A stretch of 64,000 nucleotides of DNA. Origin: Argentina anserina (lineage: Eukaryota; Streptophyta; Magnoliopsida; Rosales; Rosaceae). Made by a program: the position numbers and the translations under genes. The DNA is taken from positions 5,413,001 through 5,477,000 of the forward strand of contig NC_065874.1 of NCBI RefSeq assembly GCF_933775445.1, read 5' to 3'. Positions 35,444 through 48,157 of this stretch are shown piece by piece (the stretch's first letter is position 1; every line of letters starts with the position of its first letter). The notes below the pieces were generated by a model. It was not told the DNA's origin. It did no database searches and saw nothing but the letters and a program-made list of their open reading frames with translations.

Positions 35444-37931
35444 TGGATTGCCGGATTGGATGTATTGGATACATTGATGGAAGTATGATGTATTATGTAT
35501 AGCAGATTAAGTAAACGATTAGCAGATCATAATTAGTCGTCTAATTAACTAATTAACTTTGCTTTTCAATGACAAGCTTTACTTTCTACCAAACATTTAG
35601 AAGGAAGGAAGAACATGTCATGCGTTTCCCGATGTAAATGATGAAACTTTCTTTGTTGCAAATGCTGAGAAATCGATCAACAGTTTGATTTGATCGAAAT
35701 TAACGGTAATCAGTGGATAAAGTTAACCAGTGTTTGAACCGAAATTAACTACTTTTTGTCTTTTAAAGATGTGTATCGATTGATCAAAAACCAAGGAACT
35801 CAGCAAAGATCATAAAAGTTTTCTGTTACAATTTTATTTCTGAACAAATCGCTTGACACGAGACATTCTCCTACAGTTTTTTGCATGACATATAACTATA
35901 TAAGCATGACACGAGTATATGTAACTGTACAAGAACAACGAAAACTAAGTCCATATCCAACTAACCATACTTGCAATGAGAGGTGAACAAAATCTTGCAA
36001 TTACACAAGACAATTTAAAAGGGAGAAGGACTAGACAATAAATTGAAATGCTTTTGTGGTAGAAACCATTGGGGGAATCAGAACGTATAAAACAAAACAA
36101 GGCAACAGTGATGGCGTTGAATATTAGAGAAGCCTCTTTGACGAACGGATAGTTGAATCATACTGTTTGAATGTCCATATCATTAACAAGGGTCAACATG
36201 GTAGAATCCTTTTCTTCATTGCATTTTCTCATATTTTCAATGATTTTCAACCAAGCTAATGATCGAGATACAACAAAGCGACATTGTTTTCCTTTGGGGC
36301 CATAATAAAATGAGCATATTAATCAAGTATGATTCCTTCAGTGGGATATCAGCATGAGAAACTGAAATCAGAATTGAAATAGACACTTGCTTTGATCAAT
36401 CTGAATCTCTTGTATACACGACGTGTACAAGAACCGCTATTGGCGGCTTTAAGTCTTCACTTTGGGATTGAGTCAATCTGTAACTACACGATGCAATCTC
36501 AGTCGTTTATATGTTCACTATCATGCATTGTTTTTAAATTCATCAATTTAAACCATTTAAATTGCTTTGTATGAGTACACGCCGTTTACTAAATTCTCTA
36601 TGTTGATCACTTACACTCTAATTGGTGACTTCATGCTAGAATTTATGTCAACTCCGTTATAAATCATTGTAAATAATGGCTATGGAATGAGAAAAACCGA
36701 GGAGTAATTATTCTGTGTACCCCGCCACACCACGTGGTATTGTCATGTTGTGTACCCAGCCAGTTATATTATGTCATGGTATAATTAACATGCACGTGGT
36801 AAAAATGACAAAAGTTTATTTACATATAAGAACCAATCAGAAACAATCATAATAAAAAATGAACCAATAACATTAAGAGGTACGCCACGTACGATATGTG
36901 GCGGGTATATACCTTCGTAATCACCGCATGTCAAACAGATAAAACTGAGTTCTATTTGGGTGGAGTTTTTTTTCAAGTTTCTCCAACTGATGACTTTGTT
37001 GTTTGAAAGTTTTTTTGTGCAAAATTCTCAAAAAAAGAAAAAAGTTATTATGTGCATACATTTTGGTGAGAAATTAAGAACGTGTGATTTTAACAAAAAT
37101 CATGTGATATAGTCCACCACAATATTGAGTAAAATTATGGCATACAAATTACCAAGTAGAAAGTAACATATTTACCATTAGAGCTTTTAGACGACACCCC
37201 TATAGCTAACATTTTGTAATGTTACATGAAACATCAATGTCGTGTAGTCACAATTTGGCAAATTACTGTCACCGCTTGTTTCCAATTTTCGATTTATAAT
37301 GCAATGCGTTGTACAAAGTTTCGACACTTTAGACGAAGAAAGTAAAGTAACAAAAGTTTCTCCCGAGTTTATGGACAGATTTCATTTTTACAGCAGATCG
37401 ATCATTTTCTTCAAGACAAAAGATGTGGCAAGTAGCACCTTTCGCCTGATCCAAACACAATATGGTATTGTAAGTCTAATGTACACCAATCTCATTAACC
37501 ATTAAATTTATTCTTCTGTTCATTAATCCAGCAAAACTACAAACATATAACAGCACTCAACCTAAATTTTTGCAATCTATTCAAACATTAACAACCAAAC
37601 AACAGGGAGTCTAAATTCTGTCAGATACGTACTTAAGCTCTCATCAGGTTTATCTTTGCACTTATGCCCCCCACACAGCACACATAACCATCACTCACTT
37701 CGGGTTAAAAAGAAACCCGCCATAGAGTCAGCTACAGGACTACCTGATCTGTCTATTGCAACATCCCTACATTACTACTGAAGAGACTATACATGCTAAA
37801 CCAGCTTTAACTGTAGAGACAAAATGAAGCACTACTCGGACTAAAGTATTGGTCCCTCAATTTTCTTGTGGTTGCCAGAGAATAAATACTTTATGCGGCC
37901 ACTTGAATGAGTTGCAACTGCTTCCAAAGTA
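35444..37931. other. Intergenic DNA with a possible small MITE
   Basis: No gene was recognised. About 36695-36930 has weakly inverted ends (gtaattattctgtgtacccc on the left; ggtgattacgaaggtatata when the right end is reverse-complemented, then cccgccacat), which may mark an old MITE. The last few hundred bases should be 3' UTR of the NF-YA gene. I see no miR169-like site there. Confidence 0.4.
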
Positions 37932-40900
37932 TTAGGATGTTCTGTCTGAGGAAGAACGCTCACTTTTATCAGAGTTCAAGTTGATAATTGCCTGTGGATT
38001 GTCTCCTTCACTCTGTTCATTCTCATCTTTTTTGGCATTTAGAAACCGCCCTCCACATCCTCTAGCTCTTCTCAGTGCATGCAGGTGTCGAGACTCATGC
38101 AAGTAAGGCTGCTAGGAATAGTTTGAATTGGCAACGAACAAAGAAAGTCACATCTTTTCACTAAGCAAGAGATGTAAAAGGGTTTTATGGAGAAAAATCT
38201 CACCTTGCGATTTTTTAAAGCTTTGTTTTCAGATTCTGCCTTAGCACGAGACTGCCGACGTCGCAAGATGCCATGATATTGTTTTGCATTTACAAACACA
38301 GGTTCCTCAACTGCATCTGTTGGCAATGGAACTCCTGCTTGCTGAATTCCCATTAACTGAAGATGGACCTGAAAAGAACGTAGAAACATGTAATCTCAAC
38401 TACCAGATTTATGCAACCAATTTATATAGAATAATTAGGGGAACAAATACCGTTGGTTGCCCCCCATACGGTTGTGGAGGATATGGTTGTGTGTCATAAG
38501 GAGCAAAGATGCTTCTGTAGTAAGGGTCCGGATATGGGTAGGCTCCTGGTGCCTTCAGTTACACAAGAAAATTTACATCAGGTACATAAGATAAACAATT
38601 TTTGCTATCTACCCCTCTTCATTGTAATTTTTTTGGGTAAACTAAAGCAGAACATACAAGCAACAAGAAGTCAGGTCATTCAGAAAGAGCCCTTCACTGT
38701 GACCAATTTGTCCAAAAAAGGCCAATAATTAATTATCAGTGCATAAATTGAAATAAATTAGCCAATCCAGAAAAAGCCCAACTAAAGATTGTTGGATGTT
38801 AAATCATACAGGAAAACAAAGGGAGAGAAAGTTGTACTGTTATAGGATCTGATTTTTTGGAGAAAGATTTAATTCTATAACTTACAGAAAAGAGTAAAAA
38901 TCCTACTAAAGATCTTTATGGGCCTGGGATACACATAAAATGCCTAAATATTTGAATATCATTAACTTTATATGTGTAAATTTGACTGCATCTAACCTCC
39001 CTGAAGGAAAACTGACTTATAACTATTCAGCTACTCTGAGATCTGTAATCTCTAAAAAATAATGATATCAATATTAGCAAGATTAATCCCACTTTTAGCA
39101 CAGCCATCAATCTAACCACATAACATAAAACTGAATAGTTCTACATACTCCTAGTGCGAGTAATAAAAATATTAAAAGCTTTATCCCCACATTACACTGA
39201 TAGAGCAGAACTTTCCCCAACGATGCCTTAGTTTTCGAGGTCAGCCAGACCATGAACAAAATAACGATCAAAACTTAACAAAATCTGGAGTAAAATTCAG
39301 TGCATATAATGGGTGACAGTGATAAGTGGAGTAAAATCTGGAGTAAAAGGGAGGAAATAAAAGGGGATCAAAGAACGAACACAATCCCTGCTTAAGACAG
39401 TGCAAAATATCATGCACATCACTGGCAATACTATGACACCGCTTCAAAAGAAAATGCACTGCAGTTTCAACATGGTACAAATCTGTCTTGCTTTACACTA
39501 CAGAAATGAAGGTGGGGAAGGAAAAGGAAGAGTAAATACTAGAGCTTCTTTGATTAAATTCCATGTGTATAAATGCACTGGTAAGCCATATATATTATTT
39601 CAATACAGTCAGAAGAAAGCAAACACCCATCACCACAAGTCCACACCACTGCAGTTTCAACATGGTACAAATCTGTCTTGCTTTACACTACAGAAATGAA
39701 GGTGGGGAAGGAAAAGGAAGAGTAAATACTAGAGCTTCTTTGATTAAATTCCATGTGTATAAATGCACTGGTAAGCCATATATATTATTTCAATACAGTC
39801 AGAAGAAAGCAAACACCCATCACCACAAGTCCACACCAAGACTTGCATAAATAATGCTAGTATATAATAATAAGCACCCTCAACAAAGAAGTAATCACCC
39901 AGACCCAGAGACACATTGTCCATTGCAACATGTCACTACTAATAAGCCACTGGTGTGATCACCAGTAGTTAGATCTGTACTAAAAAATACTCGCAGCATA
40001 GCTATGAAGACCTGAAAAACTACAGCAAAACCATGTCCCTAAAACAACTTATTCAGCTTCCACATGCCATCACCAGTAAGCATCTGCTACTCTCTCCATT
40101 AAATTAAAAAATAAATAAAGAACTTACACTCAACAATAGCAGAAGTTGTGCCTTAGACCCCTATAAACTCTTCATTACTAAATCACATGCTGGCAGAACT
40201 GCTCACATGAGCGCATTCTCTCCCACACAAAAGTGATTAATACTAACAGTTTGTTGCACAACAAAACGCACCATAAGCAGTTCTAATTTTATTCAAGAAC
40301 TACGTACAATACGGCTTACCCTTCTCACAGTACACAGATCAATCTTTAGTTTCCAGTTCCAGCCAACAGGTGAATTATCCAATAATGTTTCAGGCTAAAG
40401 ATCATCCTGACCTCACTCTTGCCCTATGACTGCCAATTACTTACAGGTCAAAGTCTCTAATTCATAAGCTCTCACATTTAGCCTTTTTTTTTTATTGCTC
40501 TTCTTCAAAGGTGTGTTTTGAAAGATTAATCTCCTTTCTCTTCCCACTATATCCACTTTGTGTCTTTGTATCCAGGTACATGTGCTTTCACATTTATTCT
40601 ATGCAGTTATTCCCTTGAGCCAACTTTGAAAGCAAGCAACACATCTTCGAAAGTCATTTAAAACTAAGTTTTATGGTATATACATGCTTCGAGCAGTCCA
40701 AGTAAATATAAACATGATTTGTAAGATCACATCAACATTCAATCCTTTTTCCTACTACCTGGACAGATCAATAACTGGTGTTTGTTGCTCATCTTAACGA
40801 AGGCAATGTCTTTCCAATTATTACTTGACTAGGACTCTCCATATTCAGAAGTGTATATTACACATGAATACACACCCAACAAAACACGAAAAAAAGGGGT

Positions 40901-41480
40901 GAATGTTGAAAAAGTCTAAGTTCGAAGATAGTACCACCGCATGTGCTGCTCCAATCTGCGAAGGAGGTACATACTGCATAGGGCCTGGCATTCCAGGATG
41001 AGACATTCCAGGTGCAGTTGAGGAAGAAATCATCGGCGATTCTGAATGCTTTTGCCGATCATCAGATTCACTGTTATCTGTGTAACAAATTTAGTAAAGA
41101 GATTATAATTTTGCATTAGATAGAAAGTTTTATTGCATGAGTGATATGAAATAACAGGAAACTTGCAATGCCAGACTTTAAACACCAAATTGAATAAATA
41201 TACTCTTATAATAAACTTAAGCACCAAATGCCAGACTTCATTTCTATCAAACCTTATAGTGCCTCCTCATCACCACTTACTTTTTACAGTAGCAAAGGAG
41301 TAACATATAAGAAACTGGAACATCATGAAGCTACATTACTTTGAGACATCTTAACAGTTTTTATAACAACCACCATTATCCAAGGACCAATTTTCTCAAC
41401 TAGCTTCCATATCATTAATTCTTAAGACTGCAACCTCTTACAATAACTATACCTGAATGATCGTGAACAGAAGAAGTCAT
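37932..41480 (-). CDS. NF-YA7: NF-YA transcription factor subunit, NF-YA7-like
   Basis: Five coding exons, 41453-41480, 40938-41077, 38451-38552, 38204-38368 and 37932-38108, give 203 residues with consistent phase. The start [14 protein letters not shown] and the [16 protein letters not shown] block resemble Arabidopsis NF-YA7/NF-YA4. The A1 helix (about 113-142: [20 protein letters not shown]) binds NF-YB/NF-YC. The linker and A2 segment (about 146-170: [20 protein letters not shown]) contact the CCAAT box. The trimer acts in the nucleus in stress, flowering and seed programmes. An untranslated first exon probably ends at about 42745 (aaaag|gtgagt), with the leader intron ending at about 41520. 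No miR169 site was seen. Confidence 0.94.
39457..39836. repeat. 190-bp perfect tandem duplication in an NF-YA intron
   Basis: The segment 39457-39646 is repeated directly at 39647-39836. Both start cactgcagtttcaacatggt and end in agtccacac. By eye I found no difference between copies. It lies in the 2.4-kb intron between coding exons 2 and 3. The duplication is either very recent or an assembly artefact. Confidence 0.92.
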
Positions 41481-43944
41481 GAGGACGTCAAGAAGGCAGA
41501 GAGCCCCAAAACAATGTGGCTGCAAAATAAATATCAATTAGATCATTGACATTCCAAAAAAAAAAGCTAATTCGATCACAGTTAAAATAAAGTTGACAAG
41601 GTCAAAGAAGAAAGGTCACTTGATTGAGAACAATTCAATTACTTCAATATAATTCAAACATAACTGAACCTATTTGATATCCACTTGGCATGAAACAACA
41701 TATCAAGAGGAAGCATCTTAATTAGATATGATGCTGCAAAAGTTACATAAACAGGAACATATTAAAAAGGCGTGGTTCAGAGCAGAGGGCTGTGGTTCCA
41801 TCCAGTACAGAGTCACTGAGGATGATCAGAATTACAAAGCTTTTGACCCCGTTTACAAAGACAAAATTGCGAACCACCAAGACATGATGCGCAAACTTAT
41901 CGTCACAACAATGCTAGAAATAACTTGATAAATGGACAGTATTAGAAAAGAAATGTTATATAATCTACATCCTTGCCACAACATAACTAAAAGTAATACT
42001 TAAATGATGGCCTACGAAATTATCACCAACACTGCAGTAAACACCAGACAAGTAGCATCCTTTTCTTCTCAAAACAATCAAATAGATTCTCAATTCAATT
42101 CTCTTGTTCACTACCGACGAATTAGTCTAAATCGGTTTCTCTCATCATCTACACACTTTACTAATATTTGATCCAGTCTTGCACGATCAAACTGATCAAT
42201 ACTAACGGCAACCAAAAATCGAAACACTCCGCGCTACAATTTAGACCATCTGATTGAACTTAATCCAACGCAACGATTCGAAAGATAACAATCACACCTA
42301 TATTGCAGTAAAAAGCTACAACTCTTGCATCAAACCTACAGACTCACTAGACCGATATCCAGATTCAACTCGTCTTTCACCTAATCGCAGAGTAAACAAA
42401 ACAGAAAAACTGAACACAAAACAGTTTGAATCAACCTCAAACCAGCAGTAAATTCATCCACAAATCCAATTCGAACCAAACAAAGCTCAGAAACGACATC
42501 AATTAACTCTATTTCACCTCCAGATTAAGCTCAAAAACTCAAAAAAAAAATCAGCAAAAAAGAAAAACGAAAACAGCTCGCGAACAGAAAAATCAAACAA
42601 AACCGAAACACTCGCACTCCAATACATTATTTCCTCCCTCCAAACAAAAAAAAACCGATCGGGTTCATCAAAATTTCGGAGTTGAAAAATAAAAAAGGAA
42701 AAAAGAAATTAGGGGTTTGAGAGGCTCGAAAAACTCACCTTTTTCTAAGTTCTGACGATACTTCCTTATTGTTGCTACTAAAATTGGTAAAATTCCTTTT
42801 AATTCTCGTCTGACGTTTTTTTGGGGAACTCAACCCTCTCTCTTTCTATTCACACACACACTCTCTGCAATTCCCTTTTTCTTTTTTATATATGTTTTTT
42901 TCTGGGGAGATTTTAAAATGGAGGTGTTAAGTTTCGAGCATGTTGGGGGTGGAGGTGAGGCGATCTGGGCCGCAGGATTGGGCGGGCCCGGGTGGGCTTG
43001 TGGTTATGGCATTGACGGGAGGGTTAATATGGACAAGGAATTTCTCTGTGGGGCCTACATGGCCTACAGGTGGTGAGTTACTGAGTCGGGCAAGAAAACT
43101 GAGAGCGACTTTGTGGTGCCGTCAGTTGCTGTATGCCCGCCACCGCACCACCTCCGCGGGGCCCACTCTTTTGGAATTTGGGATTTAATTATTGGGATCT
43201 CACTTTATTTTATTTTTTATTTTTTTAAATTCCCGGTAAAAAAAAATTCTGATTTTATTTTAGATTGTACATAGGGCGAACGCTACGGAGATTTTACCAT
43301 TATAATAGGTCGTTTTCGGTTTGAATCTCAAATTTGTGAAAAACATCATTTGAGCGACATCTATATATATCTGAATTGCTCCAATGTACCGTAGTGGTAA
43401 CTCATCAGGCTACAATTCATTTCTTTGTAATTGAAAAGAATATTAGGTCTAGACGGTCTAGTCAGAAAAAAAAAACAATTCGTTGTCAAATGATAAATGC
43501 GCTACTAGCTAGTTAACTCGAAACGAATTTGAGTTCACGAAAGTCTATACCATAGAAAATACTTCCGTCTTCATATGCAATTTATTATTACATTCAGCAT
43601 GCAACTGTGAAACAATATCATGTAAATAAGAGATGACTCAGATGAGAGACCTTCGTTGTTGTTGGACGTGCCCCACAACCGAATCACCTCAATATATATT
43701 GACTTGCTTTGAGGAAACATATGCTCATTGATCCAAGTCATCCAACACATTGAAGTAGGCAACTTGGCATTGCTGATTGAATGATTTGGAAGTGATTAAG
43801 AACATGATAAAATTCTTTATCAGCAAACATATTGGTATGAAAGATATGTTTACCTAATTAATTAGCTAGCATAAATAAGAGCACAAGGGGATTAGGCACT
43901 CATGACCAGTAGGTATTAGATATCCAAAAATCTGGAGTCCATTT
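41481..43944. other. NF-YA leader, leader intron and promoter, then intergenic DNA
   Basis: The part up to about 42.9 kb fits the untranslated exons, leader intron and promoter of the minus-strand NF-YA gene. The untranslated first exon is near 42745-42860. From 42.9 to 43.9 kb I recognise no gene. The GC-richer frame at 42940-43188 has no family resemblance. Confidence 0.45.
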
Positions 43945-43952
43945 ACTGTACT

Positions 43953-44487
43953 CAATGGTCTAAATAGCGGTTATCAGCATCGTATCGGTTTTGTAAAATA
44001 ATGATATAACGGAGATATATCGAGATATATCAGATTTATCATTTTTGCTAATTTTTAATTAAATTTAATATATTTATAAACATATACATCAAAATATACC
44101 AAATAAACTTGAAAAATTAAAACTTATAAAAATAAATGTACTAAATAAACTTCATAAAAAAATATTTGATTGTTTTGACAATTAAAATATATAAATAATA
44201 TTAATTAATAAAAATAGAGGTGATCATTTATCATAAACTCTCTTTTTATCGAATGCTATCGACGAAACTTTCATTTTCTTTAAATTATTTTTTTCAAAAC
44301 GATGTAGTTTAAAAAAAAACACCGATATATCGGATCAAACTCAGTTTGACCCGATATATCATCATTTGATTTGATTTTTCGGGTTGACCGATATAATAGA
44401 CCGATAAGCAACTTATCGTGTCGTTTTCTTAATATCGGGGATATATCAAAAATATATCAAGGATATATCGGGATATTTAGAACATTG
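43953..44487. mobile_element. hAT-like MITE, copy B of the CAATG family
   Basis: The ends are CAATGGTCTAAATA and, reverse-complemented, CAATGTTCTAAATATC. They are flanked by the perfect 8-bp duplication ACTGTACT (43945-43952 and 44488-44495). The internal sequence repeats gatatatcg words and is noncoding. It belongs to the same family as 34969-35435, and its exact duplication and ends define the family boundary. Confidence 0.88.
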
Positions 44488-44974
44488 ACTGTACTGCATT
44501 CAAATCATATATACGAGAAGAACATGTACCCTTGCAAACATAGCATTGTGAATTTCGTTTATATAATCCTTGTTTCCCATGCTCTCATAATTGTTCGTTA
44601 TTGCATGTATGTATAATGCCCTCTCCGATAACTCACAATTAATTTTTTGACAATAGCTAGGCCATGATCGAGCCCTTTCTTCCAAGTTTCGATCAATACG
44701 TTGTAAGTTTTCATTCTCATGCGCCAGAATGACATGTCTCAGAGAGGGCAGGAACAAGGAAAGATTCTCAAAGATCATCGATGAGCAATTATTTGTCTAT
44801 TCTTTTCTTTCCAAGATCAAAATGAATATCACTGCGAGAATCTTCATCACGCACAACAATGTATAAATAAATTAAGCTATGAGGAATGACATTGCCAATA
44901 ACATGATTATGTATTGCTAGTGTGATCTTATTTGGATGAACTTACAATTGCAATATGCAGTTAAGCCATCAAGG

Positions 44975-47299
44975 GAAAGGGCAGCCTCAAAATTTTGATC
45001 TTCTCCACCGTTCTTTTTCTCAAATCCTCTCTTACGCCTCTATGATTTTCAAAGAAGACAAAAAGCCAAATCAAGTGACTCAAGATGAGGACAACAATCA
45101 AGAATTTCCTTGATGACGTCATCAGTCAGATCAAACCATGCAAGAGAGAGGTGCTGTAAACCATGCATCGTTTCTGCTATAGCCCTTGCATATTGAACAT
45201 CCGGTTCTAAACCATCACCTTTGTATTTGTTCCATTTGAATGATTTCAAAAGAGGGCATGATTGATAGGAGCACTTTGTGCGACGTTCTTAACATGTTTT
45301 TACCTCAATTTGTACTTTGCTTAGCCCTTATTGTTGTACTATTGAGTCATTGAGTCGTAGTAAGAGTCTTGAGCAGTATTGGATGCATTTTTGTGCTTAC
45401 ATGAGTTTAAAACGCATAATTGGTTTATATTCCTAGTTTGACTAGGAATCCTTGTTAGGTTTTGAAACTAATTATCTCTTACTTATGATTTTATTTTCTT
45501 ATTTTCAGATTGGATTGAAGAGATAATTAAAAAAAAAAGATGGAGCCAAGTCATGCAACAATTAAATAGAAGATGATCATTAAAGGCATAAAACATGACA
45601 TGTTTTAGGGAATAAAACATAACATCTTTTAGGGATTAAAGCATTCCATGTTTTAGGGAATACAACTTTCCATGTTTTAGGGATTAAAGCATGACATTAT
45701 TATAGGAAGAAAGAAGCAATTTTAAACCCTCCATCTTTCCTCTATATATACATGGCTTCACCTCTCAAATATCATCACTTCTCATTTGCATTCAAGAGTC
45801 AAACCTCTACCAAAATACTACCTCAAACATCCTTTACCAAAACAGCAAGCCATTCTCCCCATATACAAATTCCATCTCCATCGAAATCACCATTGAAGAC
45901 ACACCTCCAAGGTTCGTACAACGTGTGATTTTCGCAACTCTTCTCCACGGGTTTGTTCGTTTTTGATTTTTTACAATACTTTGTCTATGAAGATTGTAGT
46001 ATGATGTTTGTGTGGGATTATTGTTTTGTATTAAGAATCGAAATTTTCAGATTGTTTTATTGGATTTTTGGTTCTTTGCCAAATTATTGGTTTCCTATAA
46101 TTAATGAGTTTGTATTTCTATTGTTGTGTTCTAATCATCTTTCTCATACTTTTAGATAATTTTCAGATATGTGCATATGAATTTAGTGCTTGGATGTAGT
46201 CCCTAAGATTGTGTTTGAGTGCTAGATTCATCAACCATATTGACACAAATCGAATCATGCCCTAAGTAGGTTCGGTTTGTGTTGATTAAAAGTGGTAAAA
46301 ATTCTGGAAATTTGCATGTAAAACCATGGTGGGTGACGCCATACATGAAACATGTCTCCAACAAAGATTTGGTGCTTAAATGTAATTGAATTTGATTTAT
46401 ACTCTAAGTGTTATTGAATTTGATTGCATGCAAATTTAGATTAGGCCCTAAGTCAATCTAAATGTTAATTGAAATCTTGCATGATTAGATGATCCCCTAA
46501 GGCTCTAATTGTATTGGTGTCTAAAAAGTATGTAATTGGTTGAATTAGAATGCATGATAGGTTCGAACTTGTAATTATGTGGTGTAATGGTAAATTTGGT
46601 TTAAGTTTGTTAAAGAGAAGTCGATCATGTAAATAATAATTTAGGTTTTATTTTAGTAGTTAATAATCAATCTCAAACCCCCCATTCCCTTCAATTCCCC
46701 GGAAAGAACGATCCATGCTTATTCTATACTAACGATGATGTTTTACAGGGTTTATTATAGACGTTTTAACAAAACGCTTTATCAATGATCGCCCAATCAG
46801 TCTCAGAGTTTCAGGCGAGAGTGTTAAACCTTCAAACTTGAGGTCGAGCTCCTCCAGTAGCGGAAACTTGGAAGCTACTTCTTTGAGTCCTTTATCTGTT
46901 ATATGATTGGACCTGATATAATGCATCATCATGTTAAGATCCATACTTAGCCGTCTGATACCATTGCATCTGTCAGTCATGTACTTAAGGAGATGATCGC
47001 TGCCGGATGCGCAATTGAACCTGATATCCGGCCACCAACTAACCAGAGCTTCGATCAATGGCGTTGCGGCACATCTTCTCCATGTCCATCTCCTCCCTCC
47101 ATTGTACGTCAATGGTGTGCCATAGAGGAGGGAAGTTGCACAGGGATCTGTGCCATGTCTTGCATACCATCTGATGCTTGGTTAGGATATCAAACGCTCC
47201 GGGATTAGCCAGTAGTAGTATTGTCGCCATAACGTCATCCGGGAGTTCCGTCCAGTCTCGGCGGCCCTGGTTTGTTGTGAAAGAAGACTCTGATCCCAT
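44975..47299 (-). pseudogene. F-box/LRR (SKIP19/FBL23-like) pseudogene split by an LTR insertion
   Basis: The N-terminal part (47039-47299) has an F-box (WTELPDDVMATILL ... MVCKTWHRSLCNFPPLWHTID). It continues in another frame with leucine-rich-repeat sequence (HITDKGLKEVASKFPLLEELDL), then past the insertion with KSFKWNKYKG, HGLQHLSLAWFDLTD and CPHLESLDLAFC. Lesions seen: an in-frame TAG after IDRSSG with a frameshift beside it, the 1522-bp insertion between the codons for GRS and CPLL, and a further frame change after LDLAFC, beyond which an RKRTVEKIKILRLP-like tail matches the family end. Intact homologues are probably SCF adaptors. This copy cannot make that protein. Confidence 0.85.
45263..46784. 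mobile_element. Probable solo LTR, 1522 bp
   Basis: The inserted DNA starts TGATAGGAGCAC and ends TTTATCA (TG...CA). It is flanked by the 5-bp duplication ATGAT (45258-45262 and 46785-46789). It contains no gag/pol coding sequence and no internal pair of long direct repeats. A TATA-like tatatatacatgg at about 45742 could be the LTR promoter. Size and ends suit a long-LTR Ty3/gypsy family, but the family assignment is inference. It interrupts the F-box/LRR pseudogene. Confidence 0.82.
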
Positions 47300-47560
47300 T
47301 AGGGTTTGCTGATTTGACCAAATTCCCTTCTCTAATTCAAAACCCTCTTACCCAGCTAAGTTTATGCGTTGTAATTTGTTTTCCTTAAATTCGCATTGCT
47401 TTTAGGATCTCGATCGATCATCTCATCACAGCCATAGCTAGGTTGCTAACATACGACTGTATATACTGTATAGCGATACAGTTTTCTTTTAGGTTAAAAC
47501 AAGCCACTCATATGCGGCCGGTTGGTGTAAAGATTGGGATTTCTGTGGGGTTTATATATT

Positions 47561-47622
47561 CACTACAAAAAAACTTAGCAAAAAGGCACGTTGAAGTCTT
47601 ATGCTAAGTTTTTTTTGTAGTG
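47561..47622. mobile_element. 62-bp CACTA-like mini-element
   Basis: It starts CACTACAAAAAAACTTAGCA and ends TGCTAAGTTTTTTTTGTAGTG, which are inverted repeats of about 20 bp around a 21-base centre. The flanks are ATT on both sides, matching the 3-bp target duplication of CACTA (En/Spm) elements. It lies upstream of the F-box pseudogene. Confidence 0.75.
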
Positions 47623-47937
47623 ATTTGCCGGCTTGTTCTGAAAGAGAAAACGGAAAACTACACTAGCGTAGTCCTTTGGAATTAAGGAAAATCTCATGTT
47701 GGATGAAAATAACAAGTCCAATAAGGCAATAACAAAAACGACCGATTCAATACAATGGCTTGACTGTCGATCACCTTTGATTAGTTCTATCACTAGTGCT
47801 GAATCCAAGTAATTAAAAAAAAAAAAGGAAAAGAGAGAACAAGCTTGCTGTGCTAGCACGAGGCTAAGCATACTCATCTATTTCTGAAGTGGGCTGACTA
47901 ATGATCAATTGGTACTTATGACCAATAATTTAGAGTT

Positions 47938-48157
47938 TGTTCCGGTAGAATTATTATTCTATAATTTTGTGTATTAGTTTATTTATGTTTTTTTATTAGA
48001 GTAGATTATGCTTTACATAATAGATATAAATTCATGATTCATCGAGATACTCCGTATGTAATGCATATATATATATATATGCCTCATTATTAATCAATAA
48101 AGAATTACATTATGTTTCATTACGTTGTTATTATTGTCGTTTTATTATCCTGCAACA
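47938..48157 (+). repeat. 5' LTR of copia element
   Basis: 220 bases from TGTTCCGGTAG to ATCCTGCAACA. It aligns along its length with 52639-52855 (shared words gtagattatgct, atgattcat, gatactc, atcaataaa, ttacgttgttattatt). Confidence 0.88.

Noticed and set aside
37600..37931. Expected miR169 site in the NF-YA 3' region.
   Set aside because: No sequence resembling the miR169 target was seen, in line with NF-YA7/NF-YA4-type genes that lack it.
39400..39850. Two similar plus-strand frames of about 95 residues.
   Set aside because: They are the two copies of an intronic tandem duplication, antisense to the NF-YA gene.
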